Source of the DNA: Erythrobacter litoralis
GTDB taxonomy: Bacteria; Pseudomonadota; Alphaproteobacteria; Sphingomonadales; Sphingomonadaceae
DNA: 64,000 bases
Assembly (NCBI RefSeq): GCF_001719165.1
Contig: NZ_CP017057.1
Coordinates: 2,170,001-2,234,000 of the forward strand
Direction: 5' to 3'
Under the pieces are notes generated by a model. That model made no database searches and was not told the origin of the DNA. It was given only the letters and a program-made list of their open reading frames with translations. Position numbers and translations under genes: made by a program. Positions 25,631-34,537 of the stretch are shown here, piece by piece (positions within the stretch are counted from its first letter, which is position 1; the number at the start of each line of letters is the position of its first letter).

Positions 25631-27046
25631 GTGAGCGAACCGGCGACACTCATCTCGACCGCGCCGGCGACGGGCGAGGAATTATGGCGCGGCGAACACG
25701 GCGATGTGGACGCCGCGGTTAGCCGCGCGCGGCGCGCATGGCCCGAATGGGCCGCGCGCCCGCTCGGCGACCGGATCGAGGCGGCGCGGCGCTTTGCCCA
25801 TGCCGTGCGCGATCGTGCCGACGAATTCGCCGAACTGATCGCGCGCGAGGCGGGCAAGCCGCTGTGGGAAGCGCGCACCGAAATCGACGCGGTCATGGGC
25901 AAGGTCGACATCTCGGTCCAGGCCTATGCCGAGCGCACCGGCAAGAAGAAATTCGACAGCGGCATCCAGGGCACGGCCGCGCTGCGGCACAAGCCGCATG
26001 GCGTGATGGCGGTGCTGGGCCCCTACAATTTCCCCGCGCACCTGCCGAACGGCCACATCGTTCCCGCCCTGATCGCGGGTAATGCGGTCCTGTTCAAGCC
26101 GTCGGAAAAAACGCCCGCGGTGGGCGAGATGCTGGTGCGCTGCTTTCACGCGGCCGGCGTGCCCGAAACCGTCGTGCAACTGGTTGTCGGCGGGCCCGAT
26201 GAAGGCAAGGCGCTGGTCGCCCATCCGGGAATCGACGGCGTGCTTTTCACCGGATCGGCGCAGGCCGGGATCGCGATCAATCGCAGGCTCGCCGCCAATC
26301 CGGCCAAGATCGTCGCGCTGGAGATGGGCGGCAACAACCCGATCGTGGTGATCGACACACCCAAGCTCGCCGATGCGGCGGCCCTGATCGTGCAGAGCGC
26401 CTTCACCACCGCCGGCCAGCGCTGCACGGCCGCGCGGCGGCTGGTGGTCAAGGACAGCGTCTATGACGATCTCATGGCCGAACTCGTGCCGCTCGCCAAA
26501 CGGCTCGTCGTGGGCGATCCGATGGGCGATCCCCAGCCCTTCATGGGGCCGGTGATCGACAACGATGCCGCCTATCGGCTGGAGGAAAGCTTCGTCGAAC
26601 TGATGACCGCGGGGGGCAGGCCGCTGGTCCACCTGAAGCGGCTCCATCCCGACCGGCCGTTCCTGTCGCCCGCGATCATCGACACGACCGACATTCCCGA
26701 GAGGCCCGACGTCGAATTGTTCGGCCCCGTCCTGCAGGTCATCCGCGTGCCCGATCTCGATGCGGGGATCGCGGAGGCGAACAACACCCGTTTCGGCCTG
26801 TCCGCATCGCTGATCGGCGGCGCCCCGGAGGATTACGGGCGATTCTGGGCCAATGTCAGGGCCGGCATCATCAACTGGAACCGCCCGACCAACGGCGCTT
26901 CGTCGAAAGCGCCCTTCGGCGGGATCGGCCTGTCGGGCAATCACCGCCCGGCGGCCTATTACGCCGCCGATTACTGCGCCTATCCGGTCGCCAGCACCGA
27001 GATGGACCAGCCGCGCGCGAATATCGGGATCGGGCTCAAACCCTAA
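25631..27046 (+). CDS. astD: N-succinylglutamate 5-semialdehyde dehydrogenase
   Basis: NAD-dependent oxidation of succinylglutamate semialdehyde in the arginine succinyltransferase pathway. 471 aa from a GTG at 25631 with a GAGG upstream. ALDH superfamily: LGPYNFPAHLPNGH, GSAQAG, catalytic base Glu231 (ALEMGGNNP) and nucleophile Cys265 (AGQRCTAARR), 34 residues apart as usual. The ending QPRANIGIGLKP is typical of AstD. The other ast genes (astA, astB, astE) are not in this window, so either they lie elsewhere or the enzyme serves another semialdehyde. Convergent with a lipoprotein gene. Confidence 0.87.
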   Translation: MSEPATLISTAPATGEELWRGEHGDVDAAVSRARRAWPEWAARPLGDRIEAARRFAHAVRDRADEFAELIAREAGKPLWEARTEIDAVMGKVDISVQAYAERTGKKKFDSGIQGTAALRHKPHGVMAVLGPYNFPAHLPNGHIVPALIAGNAVLFKPSEKTPAVGEMLVRCFHAAGVPETVVQLVVGGPDEGKALVAHPGIDGVLFTGSAQAGIAINRRLAANPAKIVALEMGGNNPIVVIDTPKLADAAALIVQSAFTTAGQRCTAARRLVVKDSVYDDLMAELVPLAKRLVVGDPMGDPQPFMGPVIDNDAAYRLEESFVELMTAGGRPLVHLKRLHPDRPFLSPAIIDTTDIPERPDVELFGPVLQVIRVPDLDAGIAEANNTRFGLSASLIGGAPEDYGRFWANVRAGIINWNRPTNGASSKAPFGGIGLSGNHRPAAYYAADYCAYPVASTEMDQPRANIGIGLKP

Positions 27047-27050
27047 GGCG

Positions 27051-27818
27051 TCAGGGCCGCCACCAGACGAGATCGACGGCGGTCATCCCGCCCGGCCCCT
27101 TGCGCACCGCAAGGACGAGCCGTTCGCGATCGCCTTGCCCGACCAGCAGGCGTTCGGGCGCGTCGCGCAGGCGCGGCGACAATCCCGCGCGACCTGCGCG
27201 AACGAAATGATAGTGCAGCACGTCCTCGCCCGCCGCAGGGGTGAGGTAGCGCACGATGCGCGCGGCGCACGGCGATGCGCGCCCCTCCGCACCTTCGCTG
27301 CCCGCCCTTTCGCCGCCCGCTGCCTGCTGCACCATCGCATGCGGCATCAGCCGCGCGGCGGCCGGCAGGTCGGCGGCAAAGGCAAAGCCTTCTTCCAGTC
27401 CCTCGGCGCAGCGTTCCGGCGCACCTGCCGCCGCGAGCATGTCCGCGGCGGTGCGCGCTTCTCCGAGCCCGGCCGGGCCTGCGCCCAATGCGCGTTCCGG
27501 TGCGGCATCCGGCGCGGCATCCGGAAGGTCCGGCACGCGGCCCCCTTCGAGCAATTCGAGCCGCGCCGCCTCGCGCGCAGCGAGCGCGGCCTCGTCGGTG
27601 CGCGCGAACGGCGGCAGGGCATGGGCTGCGGGGATGGTGACGGCGGCATTGGCCTCGTTGCGATAGGCAAGGTCGGGATCGGCCATCAGCGGATCGTTGA
27701 GCGCCCGTGCGAGCAGCGGATCGGCAGCGAAAGGATCGTCGCGCAGGCCATCGCCGCGCTCCTCGGCGCAGGCGCCAAGAGCGGCAGCTAGAAGAAGAAG
27801 GGCAGCGCGGCGGACCAT
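27051..27818 (-). CDS. Hypothetical lipoprotein
   Basis: 255 aa from ATG 27818. Short basic N terminus (MVRRA), hydrophobic stretch and lipobox LGAC give a lipid-anchored envelope protein. The body is Ala/Asp/Glu/Pro-rich with DAAPDAAPE and two Cys late in the chain (near 160 and 205); the C-terminal part has strands ending DLVWWRP. No known domain recognised. The stop codons of this gene and astD nearly meet; upstream lies a 335-bp non-coding stretch shared with rarD. Confidence 0.72.
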   Translation of the reverse strand: MVRRAALLLLAAALGACAEERGDGLRDDPFAADPLLARALNDPLMADPDLAYRNEANAAVTIPAAHALPPFARTDEAALAAREAARLELLEGGRVPDLPDAAPDAAPERALGAGPAGLGEARTAADMLAAAGAPERCAEGLEEGFAFAADLPAAARLMPHAMVQQAAGGERAGSEGAEGRASPCAARIVRYLTPAAGEDVLHYHFVRAGRAGLSPRLRDAPERLLVGQGDRERLVLAVRKGPGGMTAVDLVWWRP

Positions 27819-28153
27819 TGCAGGCGCGCATCGCACGGCCCCGGTTAAGATCGTCCCAAGCCGCCGCCCGCGTGAAGGCGCCCCGTTCGAACACGCTAAT
27901 GCAAAGACGCCCCCGTCTCCCAGGGGGAAACGAGAGCGCCTTCCGCGGTTGGTGGGAACCGCGCCCGGACCACTGGTGGGATGGCCCAAGAGGGAGGCGG
28001 CGCCTGCTTCGAGACGCCCGCAACCTCATTTCGTTCATCTGTAAGGCCACTTGGCTGAACGAAACTGCATCCGGCGCGACAGGCAAGGTTCAGTTTGGCG
28101 GCAAGCCTTGCGCCTTGCGTGCGCGCATCTTCCGGCCTACCTGCTGCCGCTCC
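27819..28153 (-). other. 335-bp intergenic region between lipoprotein gene and rarD
   Basis: Divergent promoter region. I find no small gene, RNA or terminator with confidence. The only distinct structure is a 9-bp perfect inverted repeat at 28029-28064, listed separately. Composition is less codon-like than the flanking genes. Confidence 0.5.
28029..28064. promoter_or_regulatory. 9-bp perfect inverted repeat upstream of rarD
   Basis: TTTCGTTCA (28029-28037) and TGAACGAAA (28056-28064) are exact reverse complements separated by 18 bp, 90 bp before the rarD start. Arm length and spacing fit a dimeric regulator site or a transcript hairpin; no T tract follows, so a terminator is unlikely. Confidence 0.45.
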
Positions 28154-29083
28154 ATGACCGCACCCTCCTCCGATCCCGCCAGCAGCCAGCCCTCCGGCCT
28201 TCCCGCGGCGCTTGGCGCCTATACGATCTGGGGCTTCCTGCCGCTCTACCTGCTGCTGGTGCGGCATATCCCGCCCTTCGAATTCGTCGGCTGGCGGATC
28301 ATCTGGACGCTGCCGCTGTGCCTTGCCATCGTCGCCGCGCGGCACCAGTTCCCGGCCCTGCGGCAGGCGGTCACCAACCCGCGCATCCTCCTCGCCCTCC
28401 TGGCAAGCGCGACCCTGATCGGGATCAACTGGTTCGTCTATATCTGGGCGATCACCGAGAACGAGGTCTATGCGGCGAGCCTGGGCTATTATCTCAACCC
28501 CCTGCTCAACGTCCTGCTCGGAACGCTGGTGCTGGGCGAACGATTGTCCCGCCTGCAATGGCTCGCGGTCGCTGTTGCCGCGATCGCGGTCGCCATCCTC
28601 GCTGCGGGCGCGCTTACCACCTTGTGGATCAGCGTGACGCTCGCCCTGAGCTTCTGCCTTTATGGCCTTGTCAGGAAACAGGTTCCGGTCACCTCGCTTC
28701 CCGGCCTCACGGTCGAGAGCGCGTTGCTGCTGCTGCCGGCTGCGGGGATCGCATGGTATTACGCGCAAACGCCGGCAGGCCCCTCCTTCGGGACCGATCT
28801 CGGCCAGAGCCTGCTCATCGCGTTTTCGGGCGTGGTGACGGCCGTGCCCCTGCTGCTTTTCGCGATCGCGGCCAAGCGGATGGATTATTCGACTCTCGGC
28901 TTCATCCAGTATCTCGCGCCGACCATCGTCTTTCTTCTGGGCCTTACCGTGTTCGGGCAGGAATTGCGGCCGGTCCAGCTGTTCAGCTTCCTGCTGATCT
29001 GGACCGCGGTCGCGATCTTCGTCGCGGACATCTGGACGAAGAGCCGCCGGACGAAAGCCGCACGCAGCGTCGCGGCCAGATAG
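28154..29083 (+). CDS. rarD: RarD-family EamA/DMT-superfamily permease
   Basis: 309 aa inner-membrane protein with ten predicted helices in two five-helix halves. Start at ATG 28154, where the family begins (GLPAALGAYTIWGFLPLYLLL); the longer upstream frame covers non-coding DNA. Family-typical stretches: LIGINWFVYIWAI, SLGYYLNPLLNVLLG and LGFIQYLAPTIVFLLG. RarD was linked to chloramphenicol sensitivity in early work, but its substrate is not established. Convergent with pyrC (9 bp between the stops). Confidence 0.9.
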   Translation: MTAPSSDPASSQPSGLPAALGAYTIWGFLPLYLLLVRHIPPFEFVGWRIIWTLPLCLAIVAARHQFPALRQAVTNPRILLALLASATLIGINWFVYIWAITENEVYAASLGYYLNPLLNVLLGTLVLGERLSRLQWLAVAVAAIAVAILAAGALTTLWISVTLALSFCLYGLVRKQVPVTSLPGLTVESALLLLPAAGIAWYYAQTPAGPSFGTDLGQSLLIAFSGVVTAVPLLLFAIAAKRMDYSTLGFIQYLAPTIVFLLGLTVFGQELRPVQLFSFLLIWTAVAIFVADIWTKSRRTKAARSVAAR

Positions 29084-29092
29084 GAAAGGGCG

Positions 29093-30130
29093 TCAGGCCG
29101 CGATCCGCCAACCGAGCGTCTGCCCGGCATGGAACGGGACGATCTGCGCACCTGCAAGAGCGAGTTCCTCCGGCACCTCGATGGCCGCGCGTTCGAGCGT
29201 GATCGTCTCCTCGTTCACCGGCAGCCTGTAAAAGGCGGGGCCGTGAAGCGAGGCGAAGCCTTCGAACCGGCCCAGCGCGTTTTCTTCCTCGAAGACCTTG
29301 AGATAGCTCTCGATCGCATGCGGAGCGCCGAAAATCCCCGCGCAGCCGCAGGCGCTCTCCTTGTCGTGGCGGAAATGCGGGGCGCTGTCGGTGCCGAGAA
29401 AGAATTTCGGACTGCCCGAAATCGCCGCCGCGCGCAGGGCCACGCGGTGCGCCTCGCGCTTGGCCACGGGCAGGCAGTAATTGTGCGGCTGGATGCCGCC
29501 CACCAGCATGGCGTTCCTGTTGATGTGGAGATGCTGAGGGGTGATCGTCGCGGCGACATTCGGACCGCACCCGGTGACGAAGGCGACCGCATCGGCGGTG
29601 GTGATATGTTCGAACACGACACGCAGGCGCGGGAAATTCGCGACGATATCCTTCAGATGCCGCTCGATGAATTCCGCCTCGCGGTCGAACACGTCGACAT
29701 CGTGATCGGTCACCTCGCCGTGAATGCACAGCACGATATCCTCGGCCTCCATCCGTTCGAGCACCGGATAGATCCGTCTCACATCGGTGACGCCGGCGGC
29801 CGAATTGGTGGTGGCGTTGGCGGGATAGAGCTTCGCCGCCGTGAACACGCCCTCGGCTGCACCCCGCGCGAGATCGTCGGCGTCGGTCGTGTCGGTGAGA
29901 TAGCAGGTCATCAGCGGGGTGAAGGTCACGCCCTGCGGCACGGCGGCGAGGATGCGCTCCCTGTAGGCGGCGGCCATTGCGGTCGTGGTGATCGGCGGGG
30001 TGAGGTTCGGCATGACGATCGCCCGGGCGAATTGGCGCGCGGTATAGGGCACGACGGCTCGCATCACGTCGCCGTCGCGGAAATGGAGGTGCCAGTCGTC
30101 GGGCCGGCGGATCGTGAGGCTGTCGGTCAT
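29093..30130 (-). CDS. pyrC: Dihydroorotase (class II, PyrC)
   Basis: Third step of pyrimidine synthesis: reversible cyclisation of carbamoyl-aspartate. 345 aa, the standard length of the E. coli-type enzyme. Zinc ligands: HLHF near residue 14-17, carboxylated Lys in [26 protein letters not shown] and the catalytic Asp in [18 protein letters not shown] is a further signature. Start at ATG 30130. Divergent from the ATP-grasp gene over 68 bp. pyrE lies elsewhere in the window at 48840, in a different transcription unit. Confidence 0.95.
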   Translation of the reverse strand: MTDSLTIRRPDDWHLHFRDGDVMRAVVPYTARQFARAIVMPNLTPPITTTAMAAAYRERILAAVPQGVTFTPLMTCYLTDTTDADDLARGAAEGVFTAAKLYPANATTNSAAGVTDVRRIYPVLERMEAEDIVLCIHGEVTDHDVDVFDREAEFIERHLKDIVANFPRLRVVFEHITTADAVAFVTGCGPNVAATITPQHLHINRNAMLVGGIQPHNYCLPVAKREAHRVALRAAAISGSPKFFLGTDSAPHFRHDKESACGCAGIFGAPHAIESYLKVFEEENALGRFEGFASLHGPAFYRLPVNEETITLERAAIEVPEELALAGAQIVPFHAGQTLGWRIAA

Positions 30131-30198
30131 GACGAGCGCTCTACGCCCGTGCGCGGGGTCTTTCCAGAGGCTTGAAGCGGTCCTAGAGCGCCCGTTGC

Positions 30199-31113
30199 AT
30201 GACGACGTCCACGCCCTTGATCGGTTTCCTCGCCTGCGAGACCACCCTGCCCGGCGCTGGCGACCGTCGCCGCGGCGATGCCTATGAGCACGACCTCACC
30301 CTCGCGGCGCTCGAACCCGCCTTCGCCGCCGAGGGGCTGGGCCTCAAGGTGCTGGACTGGGAAGCCCCGCTCGCCGACTTCGACCGGCTCGATGCGGTGC
30401 TGCTGGGGACCGCCTGGAACTACCAGGACAAGCCCAACGCCTTTCTTGCGAAGCTCGAGGCGCTGGAGCGCAGCGGTATCGCCGTCCACAATCCGCCCGC
30501 AATGGTGCGCTGGAACCTCACCAAGACCTATCTGCGCGAACTCGGGGCGGCGGGCGCGACGACGATCCCCACGCTCTGGCTGGACGATGTCACCGCCGAG
30601 GATGCGCGCGAGGCGTTCGGACATTTCGGCTGCGACAGGCTGGTCGTGAAACGGCAGATCGGCGCGGGCGCGCTGGGACAGGTCCTGCTGCGCGCGCACG
30701 AAATGCCCGGCCCCGACTGGCGCTTCGGCCACGCGGCCATGGTCCAGCCCTTCCTGCCCGCGATCGAACGCGAAGGCGAACTCGGCTTCGTCTTCATCGC
30801 GGGCGAGCTTTCCCATGCCCTGCGCAAGCGCGCGGCTAAGGGCGATTATCGCATCCAGTCGCTCTATGGCGGCGTCGAAAGCCGCCACGAGCCCGCCGAC
30901 GACGAGATCGAGGCCGCCCGCGCCGTGCTTTCGGCCCTGCCCTTCGACACGCCGCTCTATGCCCGGATCGACATGCTGCGCGGGGGCGAAGGAGGGGACG
31001 ATGGCCTGCTGCTGATGGAAGCGGAACTGATCGAACCCTATCTCTACCCCGAACAGGGCGAACGCGTGGGCGAACATCTCGCCCGCGCCATCGCCCGCCT
31101 GCACCTTGCCTAA
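30199..31113 (+). CDS. ATP-grasp-fold protein (glutathione synthetase-like)
   Basis: 304 aa. N-terminal Rossmann-like domain ([25 protein letters not shown]), then an ATP-grasp core: [15 protein letters not shown], the phosphate-binding Lys in [24 protein letters not shown] with the hinge acidic residue after it, and the metal-binding end [10 protein letters not shown] followed by [12 protein letters not shown] (Glu-x-Asn replaced by E-x-E). Members ligate a carboxylate to an amine; the substrate here is unknown. Followed by ygfZ after 11 bp, likely one transcript. Confidence 0.78.
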   Translation: MTTSTPLIGFLACETTLPGAGDRRRGDAYEHDLTLAALEPAFAAEGLGLKVLDWEAPLADFDRLDAVLLGTAWNYQDKPNAFLAKLEALERSGIAVHNPPAMVRWNLTKTYLRELGAAGATTIPTLWLDDVTAEDAREAFGHFGCDRLVVKRQIGAGALGQVLLRAHEMPGPDWRFGHAAMVQPFLPAIEREGELGFVFIAGELSHALRKRAAKGDYRIQSLYGGVESRHEPADDEIEAARAVLSALPFDTPLYARIDMLRGGEGGDDGLLLMEAELIEPYLYPEQGERVGEHLARAIARLHLA

Positions 31114-31124
31114 GGGAGCCCCAG

Positions 31125-31880
31125 ATGACTGCCACCCGTCTTGCCGACCGTGCCATCGTCCGCCTTTCCCCGCGCGACGGGACCGAAGATGTTCCCGCCT
31201 TTCTCCAGGGCCTCCTCACCAATGACGTACGCGCCGCACGGCTTGCCGAAGGCCCTGTCTATGCCGCACTGCTGACCGCGCAGGGCAAGGCGATGTTCGA
31301 TTTCCTCGTCTGGGGCGACGGCGCCCCCGGCGAAGGCGACGTGCTGATGGATTGCGAGGCGGCGGTGGCCGACGAACTTGCCAAACGCCTCGGCCTTTAC
31401 CGCCTGCGCCGCGCGATCGACATCGCGCGCGACGATGCGATCGCCGTCCATTGGAGCGTGGGCCCGCGCGAAGGCGCCGCCGCCGATCCGCGCCTTCCCG
31501 CGCTCGGTTATCGCTGGCTGGCCCCTGCTGTCGAGGGCGAGGCGGGCGCGGACGAGGCATGGCTAGCCCACCGTCTCGCCCACGGCGTGCCCGAAGGCCG
31601 TGACGAGCTTGGCGACATCCTCTGGCTCGAGACCAATGCGGTCGAACTGCACGGCGTCAGCTTCGAGAAGGGTTGCTATGTCGGGCAGGAGAACACCGCG
31701 CGGATGAACTGGCGGCAAAAGGTCAATCGGCGGCTGGTCGTCGTCGATCTGGCGGATTCGCAGGAAAAGCGGCGCAAGGCGGCCTATCCCGCGCTCGGCA
31801 AGGCGGTCGATCACCTTCGCGTCGACGATCTCGATCCGGCAGGCCTGCCCGACTGGCAGGCGGCGGGCGTTTCCACCTAG
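31125..31880 (+). CDS. ygfZ: YgfZ/IbaG-type folate-binding Fe-S cluster repair protein
   Basis: 251 aa GcvT-like protein. The diagnostic YgfZ motif is present as KGCYVGQENTARM (K-G-C-Y-x-G-Q-E) around residue 185. N terminus: FLQGLLTNDV and the AALLTAQGKAMFDFLVW strand that binds folate in GcvT relatives. E. coli YgfZ supports activity of certain Fe-S enzymes such as MiaB. Slightly shorter than E. coli YgfZ. Downstream it overlaps the convergent tetR-family gene by 4 bp. Confidence 0.88.
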   Translation: MTATRLADRAIVRLSPRDGTEDVPAFLQGLLTNDVRAARLAEGPVYAALLTAQGKAMFDFLVWGDGAPGEGDVLMDCEAAVADELAKRLGLYRLRRAIDIARDDAIAVHWSVGPREGAAADPRLPALGYRWLAPAVEGEAGADEAWLAHRLAHGVPEGRDELGDILWLETNAVELHGVSFEKGCYVGQENTARMNWRQKVNRRLVVVDLADSQEKRRKAAYPALGKAVDHLRVDDLDPAGLPDWQAAGVST

Positions 31881-32473
31881 CCGCGCTGGTAGCGCGCCAG
31901 CGAAGCCTCGAGCTGTTCGGCCGCCCGGACCCGCGCAGCATCGCGCGGCAGGCCAAGCGACTTCGCCAGTGCCGCCCCGATCAGCGCATCGCCCATGGCG
32001 AGCAGGACCAGGCTCAGCGTTTCGCGATGGACCTGCATGGGATCACCGCCATGCCCCGCTTCCTCCGGCGCGATCTCGTCGACCAATTCGTGGATCGTGC
32101 CGATGATCGGGTCCAGTGCGTCCTCGTTTCCGGTCAGCAGCATCCAGCTTGCCAGCGCGCCCGCCCCTTCGCGATCGAAGGCATCGAAGGCCAGATCCAC
32201 CACCTCGCGCGGATCGCCGAGGCCCGCCCGGCTGGCACGGACTGCCTCGATGATCGTTTCGCACACGGTCCGCGCCAGATGTTCGGCGAGCGCCTTCTGC
32301 AGGCCCGCAGCCGAACCAAAATGGTGCAGCAGATTGGCATGGGTCCGCCCGATCCGCCCCGCCACCGCCTTGAGAGTGACCGCCTGCGGCCCGGCCTCGA
32401 TCAGCAGGGCACGCGCCGCCTGCAGTGCGGAACTGCGTGATTCTTCGGGCGTTAACCGTTTGCGACCGGTCAT
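31877..32473 (-). CDS. TetR-family transcriptional regulator
   Basis: 198 aa from ATG 32473. N-terminal HTH: SALQAARALLIEAGPQAVTLKAVAGRI followed by the recognition-helix region GRTHANLLHHFGSAAGL, the standard TetR pattern (Y/LxxHFxxKxxL). The C-terminal ligand domain is helical and variable, ending LARYQRG. Divergent from a COG3687-type hydrolase gene with 53 bp between start codons, so it most likely controls that gene and itself. An inverted repeat lies in this spacer. Confidence 0.88.
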   Translation of the reverse strand: MTGRKRLTPEESRSSALQAARALLIEAGPQAVTLKAVAGRIGRTHANLLHHFGSAAGLQKALAEHLARTVCETIIEAVRASRAGLGDPREVVDLAFDAFDREGAGALASWMLLTGNEDALDPIIGTIHELVDEIAPEEAGHGGDPMQVHRETLSLVLLAMGDALIGAALAKSLGLPRDAARVRAAEQLEASLARYQRG

Positions 32474-32500
32474 GTGTTTGGGGTATGTGTTGCCATGACC
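32468..32500. promoter_or_regulatory. Inverted repeat between tetR-like gene and hydrolase, possible operator
   Basis: GGTCATG (32468-32474) and CATGACC (32494-32500) are exact reverse complements with a 19-bp spacer, spanning the start codon of the TetR gene. A candidate autoregulatory site; the spacer is longer than in most TetR operators. Confidence 0.35.
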
Positions 32501-32526
32501 TGTGGGGATTAACGGGGTTTGCGCAC

Positions 32527-33435
32527 ATGAACAAGCACACGGCACTTGCACACGGCGACGCTTTCGATGCGCCCGGCCGCCTTGAGGGCGAAGCGGGCGG
32601 AACGCCGGAGGATCACGAACTCACCGTCCGCAACGAACGTTTCGACCGAAAGGCGCTCGTCCCGCGGCACTGGCATTCGGGCGATCCGGTCGCGACCGCG
32701 TGGTACAATTCGGTTTCGGCCAGCCTGCCTCGCGGAGAGGCTTTCTTCATCGACACGCTGCGCGAATTCAGGGACCAAGTGCCGCCGAAACTCGCCGCCG
32801 AGATCAAGGCATTCTGCGCGCAGGAGATCAACCACACCCGCGAACACGTGGCCTTCAACCGGCTCGTATCGGACCATGGCTACAACGTCGAATCGATCGA
32901 CCAGGGCATCCAGGTCATGCTCGCCCTGACCGAGGGGCGGCCGATCGAATTCAACCTCGCCATCACCATCGCGCTGGAACATTTCGCCGCGATCATTTCG
33001 CGCCACCTTCTCACTCATCCCGAATATCTCGAGGGCGCCGACCCGGTCGCGGCCGAGATCTGGCGCTGGCACGCGACCGAGGAGGTCGAGCACAAGGGCC
33101 TGACCTACGACGTGTGGCTGCACGCGACGAAGGACTGGTCCGACTGGAAACGCTGGCGGGTGAAGACGCTGCTCGCGATCCTCATCACGCGCAAGTACTT
33201 CAAGAACCGCGTGCGCGACGCGCTCGGCCTGATGGAGCAGGATGGGATCCCGCGCTGGAAGGGCCGGCTCAAGCTCGCCTGGTTCCTGTGGGGACGCCCC
33301 GGCATGATGCGGCGCATGTTTGTCGAATGGGCGGCGATCCTGAAGCCCGGCTTTCACCCCTGGCAGCACGATGACCGCGCGCTCATCGCCAAGTGGCAGA
33401 GCCCCTATGCAGATGCGGTGATGCCGGCCGAATGA
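32527..33435 (+). CDS. Metal-dependent hydrolase, COG3687/PF10118 type
   Basis: 302 aa from ATG 32527. Helical protein with repeated acidic/His pairs suggestive of a ferritin-like di-metal site: FIDTLREF, QEINHTREH, ALEHFAAI and HATEEVEHKG (all within ~75-205). This pattern is that of the 'predicted metal-dependent hydrolase' family; no activity has been firmly assigned. The C-terminal part has a basic-aromatic segment (RRMFVEWAAILKPGFHPW) like other members. Divergently paired with a TetR regulator, suggesting induction by a hydrophobic compound (inference). Confidence 0.8.
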   Translation: MNKHTALAHGDAFDAPGRLEGEAGGTPEDHELTVRNERFDRKALVPRHWHSGDPVATAWYNSVSASLPRGEAFFIDTLREFRDQVPPKLAAEIKAFCAQEINHTREHVAFNRLVSDHGYNVESIDQGIQVMLALTEGRPIEFNLAITIALEHFAAIISRHLLTHPEYLEGADPVAAEIWRWHATEEVEHKGLTYDVWLHATKDWSDWKRWRVKTLLAILITRKYFKNRVRDALGLMEQDGIPRWKGRLKLAWFLWGRPGMMRRMFVEWAAILKPGFHPWQHDDRALIAKWQSPYADAVMPAE

Positions 33436-33461
33436 TCTGCAAGGGCGGCGACCGCCGGCCG

Positions 33462-34016
33462 TCAGGCGGCGCGCTGCCGCTCGCTTTGCACCCCGTCCAG
33501 CAACAGCCGGTATTGTGCCGCCTCGACCTCGTGACCGCGCGCGCAGGAGAGGTGCTTCGCGACCTGCCCGGTCGGCTCGAAGCCGAGCTTGCGCAGGACG
33601 CGGCCCGAGGCGGGATTGTCGAGGAAATGCGCGGAATGGATCTCTCGGCGGCCCAAGACGCGCGCAATCTCCAGCACGGCGCGGCCCGCTTCCGTGGCGT
33701 AGCCCTGCCCCCAATAGGGCCGCGCGATCCAATAGCCGAGCTCGGCCGCGCCCTTCGCCGCGACATCGCTTCCTTCGACCGGCCCCAGCCCGGCGCAGCC
33801 GATCACGGCCGCGTCCGCGGCGCGAGTGGCAAGGAATGTCGGCTGGAACGGATCGAATGGCCGCGCGGCGAATTCGCGCGCGTCAGTCTCGTCATAGGGC
33901 CACGGCGCGGATGCTAGGTTTCGCACCACGCCTTCGTCCGCGATGCCGCCCAGAACGCCTTGCCAGTCCTCGGGCCAGATCGGCCGCAGGAGCAGTCTTT
34001 CGCTGCGATGAAACAC
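33462..34016 (-). CDS. GNAT-family N-acetyltransferase (RimJ/RimL type)
   Basis: 184 aa. The start RSERLLLRPIWPEDW is typical of Acetyltransf_3 proteins. The acetyl-CoA loop is in ELGYWIARPYWGQGYATEAGRAVL (Q/R-x-x-G-x-G/A as RPYWGQGYAT), followed by HSAHFLDNPASGRVLRKLGF. Probably acetylates an amino group on a small molecule or protein N terminus; the substrate is unknown. The stop is 26 bp from that of the hydrolase gene (convergent). Confidence 0.85.
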   Translation of the reverse strand: MFHRSERLLLRPIWPEDWQGVLGGIADEGVVRNLASAPWPYDETDAREFAARPFDPFQPTFLATRAADAAVIGCAGLGPVEGSDVAAKGAAELGYWIARPYWGQGYATEAGRAVLEIARVLGRREIHSAHFLDNPASGRVLRKLGFEPTGQVAKHLSCARGHEVEAAQYRLLLDGVQSERQRAA

Positions 34017-34158
34017 GAGTTCTCCCTTCCTCGTCGCGCGCCGTCGCCTCTAGGCGGGGTGCGTGACAATTTGATGGCCGTGAAATTCCATGATTCCAAC
34101 GGCTTTGCGGCAGAGGGAGAAGTGCGGGCGTGAAAACGAGGACGCCCGAACGACAAGG

Positions 34159-34183
34159 GGGAGACGGGTCGGCCCCATCTCCC
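34159..34183 (-). terminator. Hairpin downstream of rpmA, probable terminator of rplU-rpmA
   Basis: Ten-base arms (34159-34168 and 34174-34183) pair with one mismatch around a 5-nt loop, about 70 bp past the rpmA stop. The minus-strand run after it is C/T-rich rather than pure T. A second, smaller hairpin (34224-34230 with 34242-34248) lies nearer to rpmA and lacks any T run. Confidence 0.45.
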
Positions 34184-34250
34184 TCCTGGTCGCCGGATGC
34201 TGACCGGCTGGGACCGTCCCGCTGGACGATCCCTTCAGCGAATCGTCCGA

Positions 34251-34520
34251 TTATTCGGCAGCTTCGGCCATGACGTCGACCGACACGTATTTGCGGCCGA
34301 GCTTGCCCTTGTGGAATCGCACCACGCCCGCGCCGAGCGCGAAGAGCGTGTGATCCTTACCCATGCCCACGTTCGAGCCGGGATAGAACTTGGTGCCGCG
34401 CTGGCGCACGATGATGTTGCCGCCGATCACGTCCTGACCGCCGAACTTCTTCACGCCAAGGCGCCGGCCTTCCGAATCGCGACCATTGCGCGAAGAGCCG
34501 CCTGCTTTCTTGTGTGCCAT
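34251..34520 (-). CDS. rpmA: 50S ribosomal protein L27
   Basis: 89 aa, normal length. [18 protein letters not shown] is the conserved N terminus reaching the peptidyl-transferase centre; RLGVKKFGG and [10 protein letters not shown] follow. No Firmicutes-type N-terminal extension. Lies 17 bp downstream of rplU, the universal L21-L27 pair. Confidence 0.97.
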   Translation of the reverse strand: MAHKKAGGSSRNGRDSEGRRLGVKKFGGQDVIGGNIIVRQRGTKFYPGSNVGMGKDHTLFALGAGVVRFHKGKLGRKYVSVDVMAEAAE

Positions 34521-34537
34521 GAGCCTGTACCCTTACC

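Noticed and set aside
34224..34248. GGACGAT/ATCGTCC hairpin as the rpmA terminator
   Set aside because: Eleven-base loop and no T run; the larger hairpin at 34159-34183 is the better candidate.
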